Source: Akebia trifoliata (lineage: Eukaryota; Streptophyta; Magnoliopsida; Ranunculales; Lardizabalaceae). Taken from it: a stretch of 64,000 nucleotides of DNA. The stretch lies in assembly GCA_017979445.1 (NCBI GenBank), contig JADQWC010000430.1, positions 1 through 64,000 on the forward strand, read 5' to 3'. The notes under the pieces were generated by a model, which ran no database searches, was not told where the DNA came from, and saw only the letters and a list, made by a program, of their open reading frames with translations. The stretch's first letter is position 1. Each line of letters opens with the position of its first letter. Shown here piece after piece: positions 11,585-21,921 of the stretch. The translations under genes and the position numbers were made by a program.

Positions 11585-12710
11585 GGCGTTTGGATAGGAC
11601 TCCTTGGCTACTTCTCACTCTTGCGGGGAGTTAGAAGTCGTTTGGATGCGTTTGGATAAACAACTCCTTCGAAGAGTTACTCCGCGCAAGAGCAAGAAAT
11701 TACTCTTTGTGAAGAAGTCGAGAAAACCTATTTCTCAAAACTCATCTTGCAGGGAGTCAAAATTTAATGGTTCGTTTTACCAAAATACCCTTAACTTTAT
11801 TAATTTTCTATGAAAATATTCCTAATTCATTTGCCCTTAAATCAAATGAAAGAAACATTTATTAATATTAATTTTTATTTTTTATTTTGAGTATAATGGA
11901 TTTAAACACATTATATTAATATTTAATATTTAAAATATTATATTAATATTTATTATATTATATTATATTAATATTTATAGTTAAACACATTATATTAATA
12001 TTTAATATTTAAAATATTATATTATATTATATTAATATTTATAGTTAAAATGTCGAAAACAATATAGTTTGAAGGCATATTATGACACTAAAAGACAGTC
12101 AGTCAATTTTTTTTTTAAATTTTGAGTATAATGGATTTATACACATTATATTAATATTAATATTTAAAATATTATATTATATTATATTAATATTTATTAT
12201 ATTATATTATATTAATATTTATAGTTAAAATGTCAAAAATAATATAGTTTGAAGGCATATTATGACACTAAAAGACAGTCAGTCAATTTTTTTTTTAAAT
12301 TTTGAGTATAATAGATTTAAACACATTATATTAATATTTAATATTTAAAATATATATTAATATTTAAAATATTATATTATATTATATTAATATTTATTAT
12401 ATTATATTATATTAATATTTATAGTTAAAATGTCAAAAACAGTATAGTTTGAAGGCATATTATGACACTAAAAGATAAAAAACAGTAACTAGTATAATAT
12501 AAGGGTATTCTGGTCTTTTTTCTAGAAGTCATGAGAAGTCAGTATGGTTCCCAAACAGACTTCCAGCACAAAAGTACTTCTGCCAGTACTTCACAGAGTT
12601 GATTGCCAAACGCCCTTTCTGCACAGAATTACTTTTCCAGCTCCTCCATAGAGTACTTCAACTCCTGTTCTTTGGAAGAGTAGTTCTGCTACTGGTATCC
12701 AAACAGGCCC
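11585..12710. mobile_element. TIR element (hAT/PIF-type MITE look) with AT-rich tandem core
   Basis: The left end GGCGTTTGGATA is mirrored by the right end, whose reverse complement is GGGCCTGTTTGGATA; further inside, both ends carry ACTCC/GGAGT and GAAG-rich blocks. GGGCCTGTTTGG-like ends are common in plant MITEs. No clear TSD was found. The core, 11860-12478, is a tandem repeat. There is no transposase. Confidence 0.5.
11860..12478. repeat. ~180-200-bp AT-rich tandem repeat, three units
   Basis: The block AATATAGTTTGAAGGCATAT occurs at about 12061, 12240 and 12444, each preceded by TTATATTAATATTTATAGTT and followed by GACACTAAAAGA. Units differ in the length of (TTATA)n runs. Confidence 0.8.
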
Positions 12711-13140
12711 TTCTTTTCCATAATCTTCAACTTCAGAACGAAGGAAAGAGAGATGGGATTATATGGACCGAAGGACCATCTCTCTATGAACCACATGTCA
12801 ACGTAGAACCCAAATACACCATTAGGTGCCATATGTATAGAGAGCATGAAATTTTATGAACTCCCAAAAAAAGGTATAAAAAGAAGATATTTTTGCACTG
12901 TTGGATTTAAATTTTAAATCTAAGAGTTCAATGGCAATCCATTTTTAAACTTAAGATCTGGCACCAAGGGATTTATTTTTCTCAAACCCAATCTACACCA
13001 CAAACAAGAGGACTGAGTTGTCATTTGGACCAGCAAAGTAGTCCACGTGGCCTAAGTGTGAACCTCAATCCCTACTCTACATAGTCCCTCGATCCATGCA
13101 ACCTTTTTCCATATATATGGGAGCCTTCAAAGGCCCTAGA
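12711..13140. other. intron sequence, nothing recognised
   Basis: These 430 bp lie between the TIR element and a MITE relic. No ORF, repeat or RNA gene was found. Confidence 0.4.
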
Positions 13141-13217
13141 GAGAGTCAAACATTGTGCCAAACATTTTTCAATATAGGGTTAGAGGTTTTGGAATGGACT
13201 GATTTTTTGTGAAGATA
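13141..13217 (+). mobile_element. single-end relic of the double-hairpin MITE
   Basis: It shares CAAACATT-TG-CAAACATTTTTCAA and GGGTTAGAGGTTTTGGAATG with the left arm of the MITE at 8441-8805. Confidence 0.65.
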
Positions 13218-13264
13218 AATCTAGAATTCAAACAAATACAAATGTGCAATTCTAAAAACTCCCT

Positions 13265-13735
13265 TTGAAGACATTTGCAGTATCAGAACCTAGGTTCAAG
13301 CAAAATGAAAAAAAAAATTAGCAGATCACGTTGATGGGAGATGGACTAAACAGAGATGTTCTCAAAGGAGTTGAAAATATGTTGTCAGAATTACGTCAAA
13401 TGCACCGCTATTGGGCATAATTTTGCATTGTTCATGACCATATTATAAAGGAAAGCGAAAAACACATGCAATCACGTGATCCATGATATGAGTTTAGACA
13501 ACAAAACTTGTGCTCCCAGTGCAATCTTCTTGGACACTTTAAATTGGAGTGTTCGACCAGGGATAACAAAACAAATGTGAAAAATTCATGCATCTAAACT
13601 CAATGTGAGTAATGAAAAAATCTATGAGCCTGATCTAAGCAATAGTGAGATTGAGGAGTGTGAGACATCATTATTGGATCTTGAAGAAGACCATGAAGTA
13701 GAAATTACGTCAAAAGAGCCTTTTGTGTGCCCTAA
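13265..13735 (+). pseudogene. second fragment of the gag-knuckle LTR element
   Basis: It matches the interior of the element at 7192-7917 in the opposite orientation, from a PBS-like GTATCAGAACCTAGG (about 13278) through an intact CCHC knuckle (13511-13552, CSQCNLLGHFKLEC) to an acidic tail (EPDLSNSEIEECET). It has no LTR on either side. It shows the knuckle ORF is a family trait, not a chance reading. Confidence 0.7.
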
Positions 13736-13739
13736 GCCC

Positions 13740-15740
13740 CATTGCTTTACTCCTAATTGATGGCTTGCAAGCTCATCAAGTGGATCAATAAAGTTCACCT
13801 CTTCTGTCCCCAGAAGCATAATACCACAGTCCCCTTGCCCAAAAACTTTGTCAGGTTGGACTTCAATCTAGATACACAAACCCGCAGTGGCCTCCACTCC
13901 CAAATAAAAACCACACGAAGTCAACTGATATTACCTCCCAATACATCGTCGGAAATAATTGCAAATTGCCATTTATCCTCCCCCAACCCTTGAATAACCA
14001 CAAGTTTTCTACAGGAGAACTTGAAACCCCTTAGCCCCTCTGGGAGACAAATCATTTTGACCCTAGCATCGGATTCTCATGGCTCCCTTCTATCCCAAAG
14101 AGCCTTACCTATTTCCTTTGGGGCAGTTGCAAGAGAAGCAACTATCTTGATTGATTTCTAAACTGAATAAGTTATCTCAATTAAATCTATATTTCGTTCC
14201 AAAACAAAGTCCAGAGGCTTCGAGGTCCTACCATCTGGCCCATCCACAGAAGCTAAAAGATCCAACATGCTGGGTTTCTTCCTCTTCCAACCCAACCTCC
14301 TCTACCCCAGCTACTGGGCCCCCAAAAGTACATTCAACCCACTCCCTTGTCCCACAGATTTGCCTTTCCTCTCCTATCACTCTATCTAACAACAATTGTT
14401 CCTCCCCACCCCTCCACGATCAGTTGGCGATTTGGCTCGTAATGAGATCCTGACCCTCTGCATGCTCCTTAATTTCGAAATTCAAATTGGAAAGTTGAGA
14501 TTTAATCTCAGGTTCACCTATTTCTAGGTCTTCTCCGCTAACAACAAGCATCATCTTCTCCAACTGAAGATTACCAACAACAGATAGCTTCTCCCTTGGC
14601 AAGGGCTCACTCGCAACCTTCTCGTTATGATTACCCCTATTGCCAAGTGTATTTATGACCCCATCCTCTCATTTGAAACTCACAAACCAACCACCACCTC
14701 CCTACCTCTCCCTGGCAGCTTGATTCAATGTGGGATATCCAAAGTTCTCCATCCCACCTTAATGAAGGCTACAATAAGGTCAAAAGATCCCTTGTTTGCT
14801 TCCCTACCTTAATTAGGCCTCCCAGTAAACCCCCAATGAGGCGGAAAGCTTCCAAGTTCCAATGATGAAATGGCAAACCCACAACGTCAATCCAAGTATT
14901 TTTCTTATCCCACGATTTAACGATATTGTTGCAATTAGCATACCAAGATCTCAGTCCCACCACAGCTTCTTGAATCCTCACTAATTTCAGAGCTACTAGA
15001 GAGTCAAACTCCCTCTTGCTTTAACAAAAGATTAGTCTGAGACTAGCCCCACAGGGAATCAGACAAATAGCCTTATTTGCCTTTACTAGCAAAGATATTG
15101 CCTCTGCCACGTCCTCCCAAATAACCTTTGCTATTGGGGCTTTGCAAATGATGGCCCACTGCCATTTACCAAAGGTTCCAAATTTGAAGGTTTTTTCCCA
15201 ATCCTTGGCCAGTTCACCTTCAAAGCTATTGGTCTATCGAACTCAGTCTGATTGCTAGTTTTGGCCAAAGCAGGATACCTCCCCCTTCAACATCGTAGCC
15301 TTCCAATGCTTCAATCAGATTTCTCCATCCAGCTATCACTCCCTTACAAGATTAACAGCTAAGTAGACCACCCAGCTCCTGAATGTTTTGTTGCTTTAAT
15401 GAATCGACCAAAGTCATTTCTATATCCGCAAGCTAATTTACACTTGCCCGTCACCACCAATTTGCTCCAAATCTCCTTATTTTGAAATCAAGGAGCATCA
15501 TTCAAACACCTAGATTAACCAGATCATGTCCTCGTAGAGGAGTATTTCCAAGGAGCCTTTGCCCCCTTTCTCCACCAATCTTAAGCCCAAATTTTTTTTA
15601 ATCCAGCATTGCTGAACCTTGAAGACTTTCTGGTCAACCTGGACAAGAGTCGCCCTCCCCATCAGCCTTGTAACCGGCCGTTGCCTCTGAAACGCATTCG
15701 CCTTCACCATTCCAACCATTAATAGTTGGTTCCCTTATAG
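13740..15740 (-). pseudogene. LINE ORF1-like region (DUF4283 type), decayed
   Basis: On the minus strand the stretch 14769-14981 reads WIDVVGLPFHHWNLEAFRLIGG, the signature W-x-V-x-GLP-x-H-x-W of plant LINE ORF1 / DUF4283 proteins. Further readings at 15510-15719 and 14420-14602 fit its N-terminal and C-terminal parts. Stops and frameshifts are frequent. No RT domain follows on this strand. Confidence 0.55.
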
Positions 15741-15799
15741 ATTAGCACTGAATCTACAAAAGGCTCATCATCCTTATCCCAAAAAGTTGGGCATGGTTG

Positions 15800-16078
15800 A
15801 ATGGACCATGTTCCTCCCTTTCTTCTTCTACTCCCCCTTTTGAAGATCACCCCTCCAACTTGCCTTTCCTTTTCTACCCCCATTCCAAGAATACCCCTTC
15901 AACTTAAAATATTGTCTTTCCTCTTCTTCCCATTTTCCAATAATGTCCCCGTAACTATATCGTCTTTCCTTTTTTCCTATGTTTTCAATAATACCCCTAC
16001 AACTTTATTGTCTTTCCTCTTCTCCTCCTTGTTCCAATAATACCCCTCCAACTTTATTGTTTTTCTTCTACCCCAAAG
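15800..16078. repeat. ~50-bp pyrimidine-rich tandem repeat
   Basis: About five imperfect units of the form TCTTTCCTCTT...CAATAATACCCCT-CAACTTTATTG lie between the inverted LINE ORF1 piece and the forward LINE 3' end. In minus orientation this sits where the LINE 5' UTR would be. Confidence 0.7.
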
Positions 16079-16147
16079 AGGATGTTTGCCAGAAGGATAA
16101 GCAAACTCTAGTAAATATATCAAGGAAGATATCATCATAATAGCTAG

Positions 16148-16672
16148 ATGAAGCGGGGTAATATCTCTATGAATTTTTGTAGTATGTGCAAAAAGGAAGG
16201 AGAATCTGTGAATCATGTCCTTCATTGTGTGGTAGCCTTGAGAGTTTGGTCTCGCTTCCTTTGTTTTTTGGGTGTAACGGATGTTTTCCAAAGACTATTT
16301 GGGTGGTTTTTGAGAATTGGCCTCAATTTGGTAACGGCTTCTTAGCGTTCAAAAGAAGATTGTGCAGTCTAATCCCCTTCGCCATATGTTGGAGGGTGTG
16401 GATGGAAAGAAATTGTGAAAGTGTTTTAATAAGAACAGATTTTGAAGTCATCATGGACCCTATGGGACTACTATTTTTTATTGGAGTTTGATCTTTAAGG
16501 AAGCTAGTGGGATTTTCTTCGAGGACCTTGTGAGAAGATGGGAGTGGGTTTGTAATAGAAAGTTAAGATCACAAGCATTTTTTTTTCCTTCTTTTGTTTG
16601 TACTCTTTGTTTCCGGAGTGGTCAACTTGACCATGTTCCTCTTTAATAAAAAACATTTCACTTAAAAAAATA
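16148..16672 (+). pseudogene. LINE 3' end with zf-RVT domain
   Basis: It reads NFCSMCKKEGESVNHVLHC followed by A-x2-VW, then after a +1 shift IPFAICWRVWMERNCESV, which is the zinc-binding C-terminus of plant LINE reverse transcriptases. It ends with a short 3' UTR (TTTAATAAAAAACATTTC) and an A-rich tail near 16660-16672. It is 5' truncated. Confidence 0.7.
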
Positions 16673-16750
16673 GAAATCCAAAACCGTCATTTGCATAATT
16701 CCCGAATTTTTTCCAAAACTTTATACTTTATCAAAATTAACCAAACAACA

Positions 16751-16768
16751 CCCCCCCCCCCCCCCCCC
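16751..16768. repeat. C18 homopolymer
   Basis: There are eighteen C in a row. It lies in ZFWD intron 4, so the transcript would carry G18. Confidence 0.9.
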
Positions 16769-16919
16769 ACGAAGGGCAAATAATTGTTGAATCCAAACTT
16801 TGATTTGTGCTTGGAAGTGGAAGGTCATCTCGACCACCTAGGCTTTTTGAACCTTTGATTATTTCTCTTAGTAATTAGCATGCTCTATACTTCACCAAAA
16901 ATATAAAATAAAGAAATAC

Positions 16920-17439
16920 CTGTGTTCCAGCAAAAAGCATCCCATTGCCCACAACCAGGGCATGAACTTGTCCAACTGGCCCATTAAGACTAAGATCAGA
17001 GTTAGTTTGGGTGTTCCAAGCCTGCAATATCATCGTCACAATCCAATGAAGTAGAAGAAACCTCCTAGTCATACTACTGTAAAGTAATTTAACAACCAAA
17101 AATAGGTAAAAGAACATCAACCAAATCGCAAAAAGTATATATAATCCAAGAAAAAAATAAGAAGATTACCTTGACAGTATTTGGAATTCCAACAAAAATC
17201 CATGGACCTTCACTAATCATACAGCCAATTCATAACCCAGATTAATGACTCCAGCACACTACAAAACATAGTCACAGCAACCTTACCCACCAAACAAGAG
17301 TTCATAACAAATTTTTAAAATAAAAAAATGGGTTTGTAAGAACCTGGCCATTCTGACAATCCCAAACTCGCACAGACTCATCTTTGCTTCCAGAGTAGAG
17401 CTTATCAGACCCCAAGGGAAAGGCAAAACCGGTAACAGC
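16920..17439 (-). pseudogene. ZFWD: ZFWD exons 2-4 with frameshift in exon 3
   Basis: Exon 2 (17344-17439) encodes a WD blade (GSDKLYSGSKDESVRVWD). Exon 3 (17170-17258) starts CAGVINLG and ends GPWIFVGIPNTVK, but one base is missing between these halves near 17225-17235, giving an in-frame TGA. Exon 4 (16920-17021) reads AWNTQTNSDLSLNGPVGQ. All junctions are phase 0 with GT-AG. The open reading on both sides of the lost base argues for a single recent deletion or sequencing error, not long decay. Confidence 0.75.
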
Positions 17440-17519
17440 CTGATAGAAAAGATGATTCATTCAAACTAAAAGAAATTGAAACCAGCCACGAAGAAACCGA
17501 TCGACATTATTTACTATAC

Positions 17520-17999
17520 CTTTTCATGTCCGGCAAGCTGTGTCAACAATGAGAAACTATCACTACTGAACCATTGATGCTGAAATCTGCAATTATCCCC
17601 GTAGGAGCACTTCCCCGCCAACCAATATTTACAGAGTCTCTCTTGACTATTCTGAGGAACAGCCCTAAATCCTCCACTTCCTCCTGCCCCACCACCACGA
17701 CCCCGACCACGACCCCATGTTGAAGACAATTGTACATTAGAGTTAGGGTTAGGTTTTCTACGTGCAAATACGTGAGAACTAGAGACATTCCCATCCTCGG
17801 GTAGACCATGGGATCGCTTCGATGGCATAAAATTATTGGTCCGCTGCTGCTGCGGCAATTCGCCATGCAGGTAGGGGCAGGGGTATCTGTTGCATCTCCC
17901 TGCTCTCCAGTGATAGCATACTTTCTGTGATTCCATACTTTGTTGTTGCCCTCCTCCTAGACGACTGAACACTCTCTTACTTCCATTGTCGACATCCAT
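17520..17999 (-). CDS. ZFWD: ZFWD exon 1: both CCCH fingers
   Basis: The first ATG in frame is at 17999 (MDVDNG, the family-like start); upstream codons in the frame are not ATG. Finger 1 is C-x7-C-x4-C-x3-H (CYHWRAGRC...CPYLH, residues about 28-45). Finger 2 is C-x7-C-x5-C-x3-H (CKYWLAGKC...CRFQH, about 130-148). Between them is an arginine/glycine-rich stretch (WGRGRGRGGGAGG). The exon ends LAGHEK at a phase-0 donor (AAG|GTATAG). Confidence 0.85.
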
Positions 18000-18771
18000 A
18001 ACTACCACAAAATAAACCCTAATTCAGGACCAATCAAAATCCCTTTTTCTCTTCCTCCAAATCAAAATATCCCTAATCTATGCCTTCTCTAATAATCCAA
18101 AAGAAATCAAATTTATTAGAATATTTCTTTCGCCTAAACTCAAACAATTGATCGAAGACGAACAAAAAGCTATAAATTTATTAAAGAAGCTATTCTTGAA
18201 CCCTAATAAGCATAATAGAGGTGCTGAGCGACAACTTCTTCAACCACCTTAAATGGCGGCTCGTTCCCTAGAAGAAACTCGAAATTGCAGAGATGATGAG
18301 ATGTATCACACCCAGATTGATCATCTTCAATTCGTAATGAGGAGTACAATAAATCAACTTGATTTGAAGTTCGATCGAACACAATCGTGATGTGACTAGT
18401 GAGGTTTTCATCCCCAAGCACTTTAAATAACGCGTCGCTCGCTCGCGCCCACCCATGTGCGGGGCCTGTTGGCAATCCGGTAAGGGTGTTAACTCGGGTC
18501 GGGATTGCATCGGATCGAGACCCGTGACAATTTTGATTTTGCCCCCACTAAGGCATTACTCCTACAACTAATGAGGGATAATATAATCATCTTCCCATTC
18601 ACAAATCTAAGTGATAAGTCAGGCAATTCGCTTGATGATACTTATTTGTGCAAGTTTTGTTGAATGTCAAGTCATAGCACTCAACTCAATTTCAAAGGAT
18701 GATAAATGTGAAGGGATAAAATCATTTTTCAACTAGACCGTTCATTCACACCATTGACACGTATCCCAAGG
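18000..18771. promoter_or_regulatory. upstream region of the ZFWD gene
   Basis: These 772 bp lie between the ZFWD ATG and the nearest LTR. Long minus-strand readings (18203-18510) have no known motif and look incidental. No clear TATA box was found. The gypsy LTR at 18772 limits the native promoter to this stretch. Confidence 0.4.
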
Positions 18772-19205
18772 TGTACACATGATAAAGTTTGGGTATAATT
18801 TTATGTAATTAGGGAAGAATCCTAATTTAGGAGGATTCTTCCCTAATAGATAATTAATTTATTTGTACAATAATAAAAAGGGTAAGTATAATTTAACTAA
18901 CGTTAGGATTTTGCTATTTAAAAGCCTGGACATCACTATAAAATAAAGGAAAAAGGGGGGAGACTGAGGAGAGTAAGTCATGTAACTGTGAGATTTACAA
19001 TAGAACGGGTCCCCGAATTCGTGGACATAGGCACATTTATCTTAATCACGTAAAAAAAACTAGTGTGATTTTTTTTTCATGTTTTTCTGATATTTTGTGT
19101 TCTTAATGGAGTGTGCTTAATCCAAATCACGGTCTCGAGATGTAACACAAAAATCACCTATACAATCGTGATCGAGGTCGATCTACCACAAAATCAACAT
19201 CTACA
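18772..19205 (+). repeat. LTR of gypsy element D
   Basis: It begins TGTACACATG and ends ATCTACA, so the termini are inverted TGTA...TACA. It contains a TATA box (TATAAAATA, 18937-18945) and a hairpin with 14-bp arms (TAGGGAAGAATCCT, 18810-18845, 8-nt loop). A gypsy-type PBS follows at once. The upstream boundary is inferred from the termini only. Confidence 0.65.
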
Positions 19206-19345
19206 ATTAGCGTCGTCTATGGGAAGGAACGGGAGGCACAACGTACACACGATGAGAATAATGGTAAGAACGAATCACAGAACTATGAAAAGGAATGGTT
19301 GAGTTCGAAAATTGGGAGTTTGAGGCTACCCTCAATATTAGCCCT
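19206..19345 (+). mobile_element. gypsy element D: PBS and leader stub
   Basis: ATTAGCGTCGTCTATGGGAA is close to the common plant gypsy start ATTGGCGCCGTCTGTGGGAA, differing only by transitions. About 140 bp of interior follow before chromovirus E cuts in. The rest of D would lie beyond the window. Confidence 0.6.
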
Positions 19346-19929
19346 TGTGTCATGGTCGTATTCTTTCGAAGCGAGGTCGTGCGGTGCAAGGGGTCAAATC
19401 CACTTGCAAGCCTGTAAAATGATCGTACACCACACACACGTAGCTAGCAAACAAGTAAATGAGGCAACACGAGGTAAAGTCCGTAGGCAACTTTGTTGAT
19501 ATAATATTGAATTACACGGTGCAATGCGTTACAAAAGCAATATATGCGTTACAAGCAATAGATGATCCTATGACACGCGGGACTTCCACGGAGTTGGGCT
19601 TCAAGGGCTTCAACAACGTGGGTGTAGGCCGGGGATTGGGATAACACTGACACCCTTCCTACAAAGAGTACGCTAAGTCTTTCCCAGGTTTTCAGAAGGA
19701 AACATCAAAAGTGGAGGTCGGTCATACTCCCTTATTACGAAAATGCCACTAAGCTAACAAGTGTGCCCTGGTACGGGGCTGATATGTACCCTAAGCTAAC
19801 AGATATGCCCTGGTATGGGGGTTGACATGGCTTCATAACGAGCCTTACATAATATTACATAGGTGCTCCCGGGTAGCTCTGGGTCGAGTTTATACCTAAC
19901 TCTAGGTGACAGATGATATAGCCGTTACA
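19346..19929 (-). repeat. 3' LTR of chromovirus E
   Basis: On the minus strand it starts TGTAACGGC right after a polypurine tract and ends CCATGACACA. It is about 584 bp. The downstream edge could be 19346 or 19348. Confidence 0.6.
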
Positions 19930-19945
19930 AACTCCCCCACCTATT
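19930..19945 (-). promoter_or_regulatory. polypurine tract of E
   Basis: On the minus strand it reads AATAGGTGGGGGAGTT, directly before the LTR TGTAACGG, just after the end of the decayed integrase tail. Confidence 0.65.
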
Positions 19946-21569
19946 CTGTAGACGTCCTCGTCGCATTGACCTAGCAAACTCTTCAATCTTCTGCTTGAAA
20001 GGTTGTAGGTTCTCTACACTCTCATGTATAGCTTCAAATTCTGGCATGTCCTGTGTGACGAAGTATTCCACGTGCTGCTGCTGCTGTTGCTGGATGGAAC
20101 TGCTGCTGAAATGATGTCTTCGAGAACTTTGTCAACAACACGTTCTGGCTAAAAAGCTAAATGAGAAGATGTATGTGTTGGAATGCTGCGCGCGGGATCT
20201 CCTTGATCTGCATGGTACGGCTTAAGACTTCTTGCATGAATGACAGAGTAGATGCTACGTAACCTATACGATAACCAGAGTTTAGCAAACCTGTACGTCC
20301 TTGGACTGTGTCTCCTGTAACCTGAAACAATAGTATGAGAAGTTAAATACTGTTGGCCTAATATAAGTTCAAAAGTACTCTTGTTGGATGAAGAGTTCTT
20401 TTAAAAGGTGGAATTGAATAAATTCGCCCAATTCTGATGATCGACATTGGCAAGATGCCTAAAATACTCCAACGCATAATTGAATCTCTCCGTTGGCCAA
20501 TCTGATTGATGATGTACACTGGTTGGAAAATCAAGCTGGAACCCAAGTAGTCTGCACGGTCCATCCCATAACTTCCCTGTGACTCTTAAATCTCTGACGC
20601 TGACAACATTCTGAGGTACATCCCAATTCTTGCTAACACTCTGACGAAGTAATTGAGGGGCTTCATCTGCAACTAAAATCTAACAGTAACCTGATCTCTG
20701 ACCTAACTCTATAGAATACTTGGCTGTCCCAAGTTTATCAAACAAGTCGATAACTGACTGGATAGGATACTTGTTCTAGAAGGTGATCTTCTTCGATGCT
20801 CGATAATCGATACAATGCCGTGAAGACCTAAACTTCTTCTGTTGCTTGCTCAACTCAACTAGTCTTGGAGGATTCATCCTGAAAGGCCTCTCTGTAAGAG
20901 GTGTGGCAACAGGTAGCAATTCATTCTGATGATCTATCGACCTACGTGACTGTAGTATCTTCGGAAGTTCATTCGCTATCACGTCATCAACTTCTGTTAA
21001 AACCTGTATAACTTGTGTGGGAGTTGAACATGGTCATGTTCTACGAATTCAACTCTCAAGGAAGCAATGTACAGTTGCTTACCTTTCTTCAACCCTTTCT
21101 TCAACTGAATGGCTAAAATCAACTTTCTGTCTTACTTGCCTGTGGAGACGGGAACAAAGCTTGGACATTCACCTAGCATGCCCAAGGTGTTGGCGAATGG
21201 CATTGGTACAATCCTGTTCTGTCGCATAAAATCCATCCCAATGACAACTCTGAACTCATCGAGCGGAACTACGAGTAAATCAAGCTTACCCTTCCATGTA
21301 CTTATCTTGACGGACACTGACTTGGCCGAACCTTGGATAGGAGTGACTTGGGAGTTTACAGCTTTCATACGGCTTAAACCCTTATCGAGCCGGATATTGA
21401 GACACTTTGCATCTGTAGGGGTAATGAAGATGTGCGTTGCTCTTGTATCAACCATTGCTTGGGTGGTCTTCCCACCAACTTCAATATCGACATACATAAG
21501 ACCCTTTCGTTTTCGACTATTCTGAGTCTCAGATGTCTGCTTCATTGCATTCAAAAGATGCAAGGCTCC
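19946..21569 (-). pseudogene. chromovirus (Ty3/gypsy) pol with an internal deletion
   Basis: Minus-strand blocks, 5' to 3', are: gag/PR linker (GALHLLNAMKQ); protease (AMVDTRATHIFI, where the usual DTG is DTR); RT start (PFRMNPPRLVEL, CIDYRASKKITF, YPIQSVIDLFDKLG). The sequence then jumps near 20640 to the second half of integrase (NVVSVRDLRVTG, HQSDWPTERFNYALEYF at about 20450-20550), ending in FELILGQQYLTSHT and LKPYHADQGDPAR, a typical chromovirus tail. The rest of RT, RNase H and early integrase are missing. Frameshifts and stops are common. Element A interrupts the 5' part at 21570. Confidence 0.75.
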
Positions 21570-21921
21570 TGTAGATACGTGGGTTTCGTCATTACGACGG
21601 CCACATCTACGATAGTTTGGAGTCGCCACCATTCAAGTTGGAAGTGGGTGTGAATGGTCACCCGATGTACATTTTTTGTGAAAAGTGACATTTTGGGCAT
21701 TAGTGACTCACAACAGATAAAGGTTGATCTAACCTAGAGGTTTGGGTAAGTGGCTCGGTTGGAAAAAAGGGAAGGGGTTAGGCACCCTTTTCTCCCCGCC
21801 AAGTAGCGGTAACCTCAACGTAACCCGATCGTTTTAATTTTAACAAAATGTGGGAAAATAAAGTGCCACGTGGAGGTGTTTGTACCCTCGATAGGGATTC
21901 ATTTTCGGCTTGATCATAGGG

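Larger units (their letters stand above)
10540..17999 (-). pseudogene. ZFWD: ZFWD-family gene: CCCH zinc fingers plus WD40, interrupted and probably non-functional
   Basis: Five exons are visible on the minus strand: 17520-17999, 17344-17439, 17170-17258, 16920-17021 and 10540-10686, all with GT-AG borders. The protein starts MDVDNGSKRVFSRLGGG, has two CCCH fingers, a Gly/Arg-rich linker, then WD40 repeats. Family members are plant proteins with two CCCH fingers before a WD40 propeller, taken to bind RNA; the exact role is unclear. Exon lengths are multiples of three except exon 3, which is 89 bp where 90 is needed, so it shifts frame and hits TGA. Intron 4 is 6233 bp and full of transposon pieces. 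Exons for the last WD repeats were not found. It could still be a real gene if exon 3 is a sequencing error and distal exons lie beyond the window. Confidence 0.8.

Noticed and set aside
18203..18510. Two minus-strand ORFs upstream of ZFWD
   Set aside because: No known domain, overlapping frames, and position fits a promoter/5' UTR. An upstream ORF cannot be excluded.
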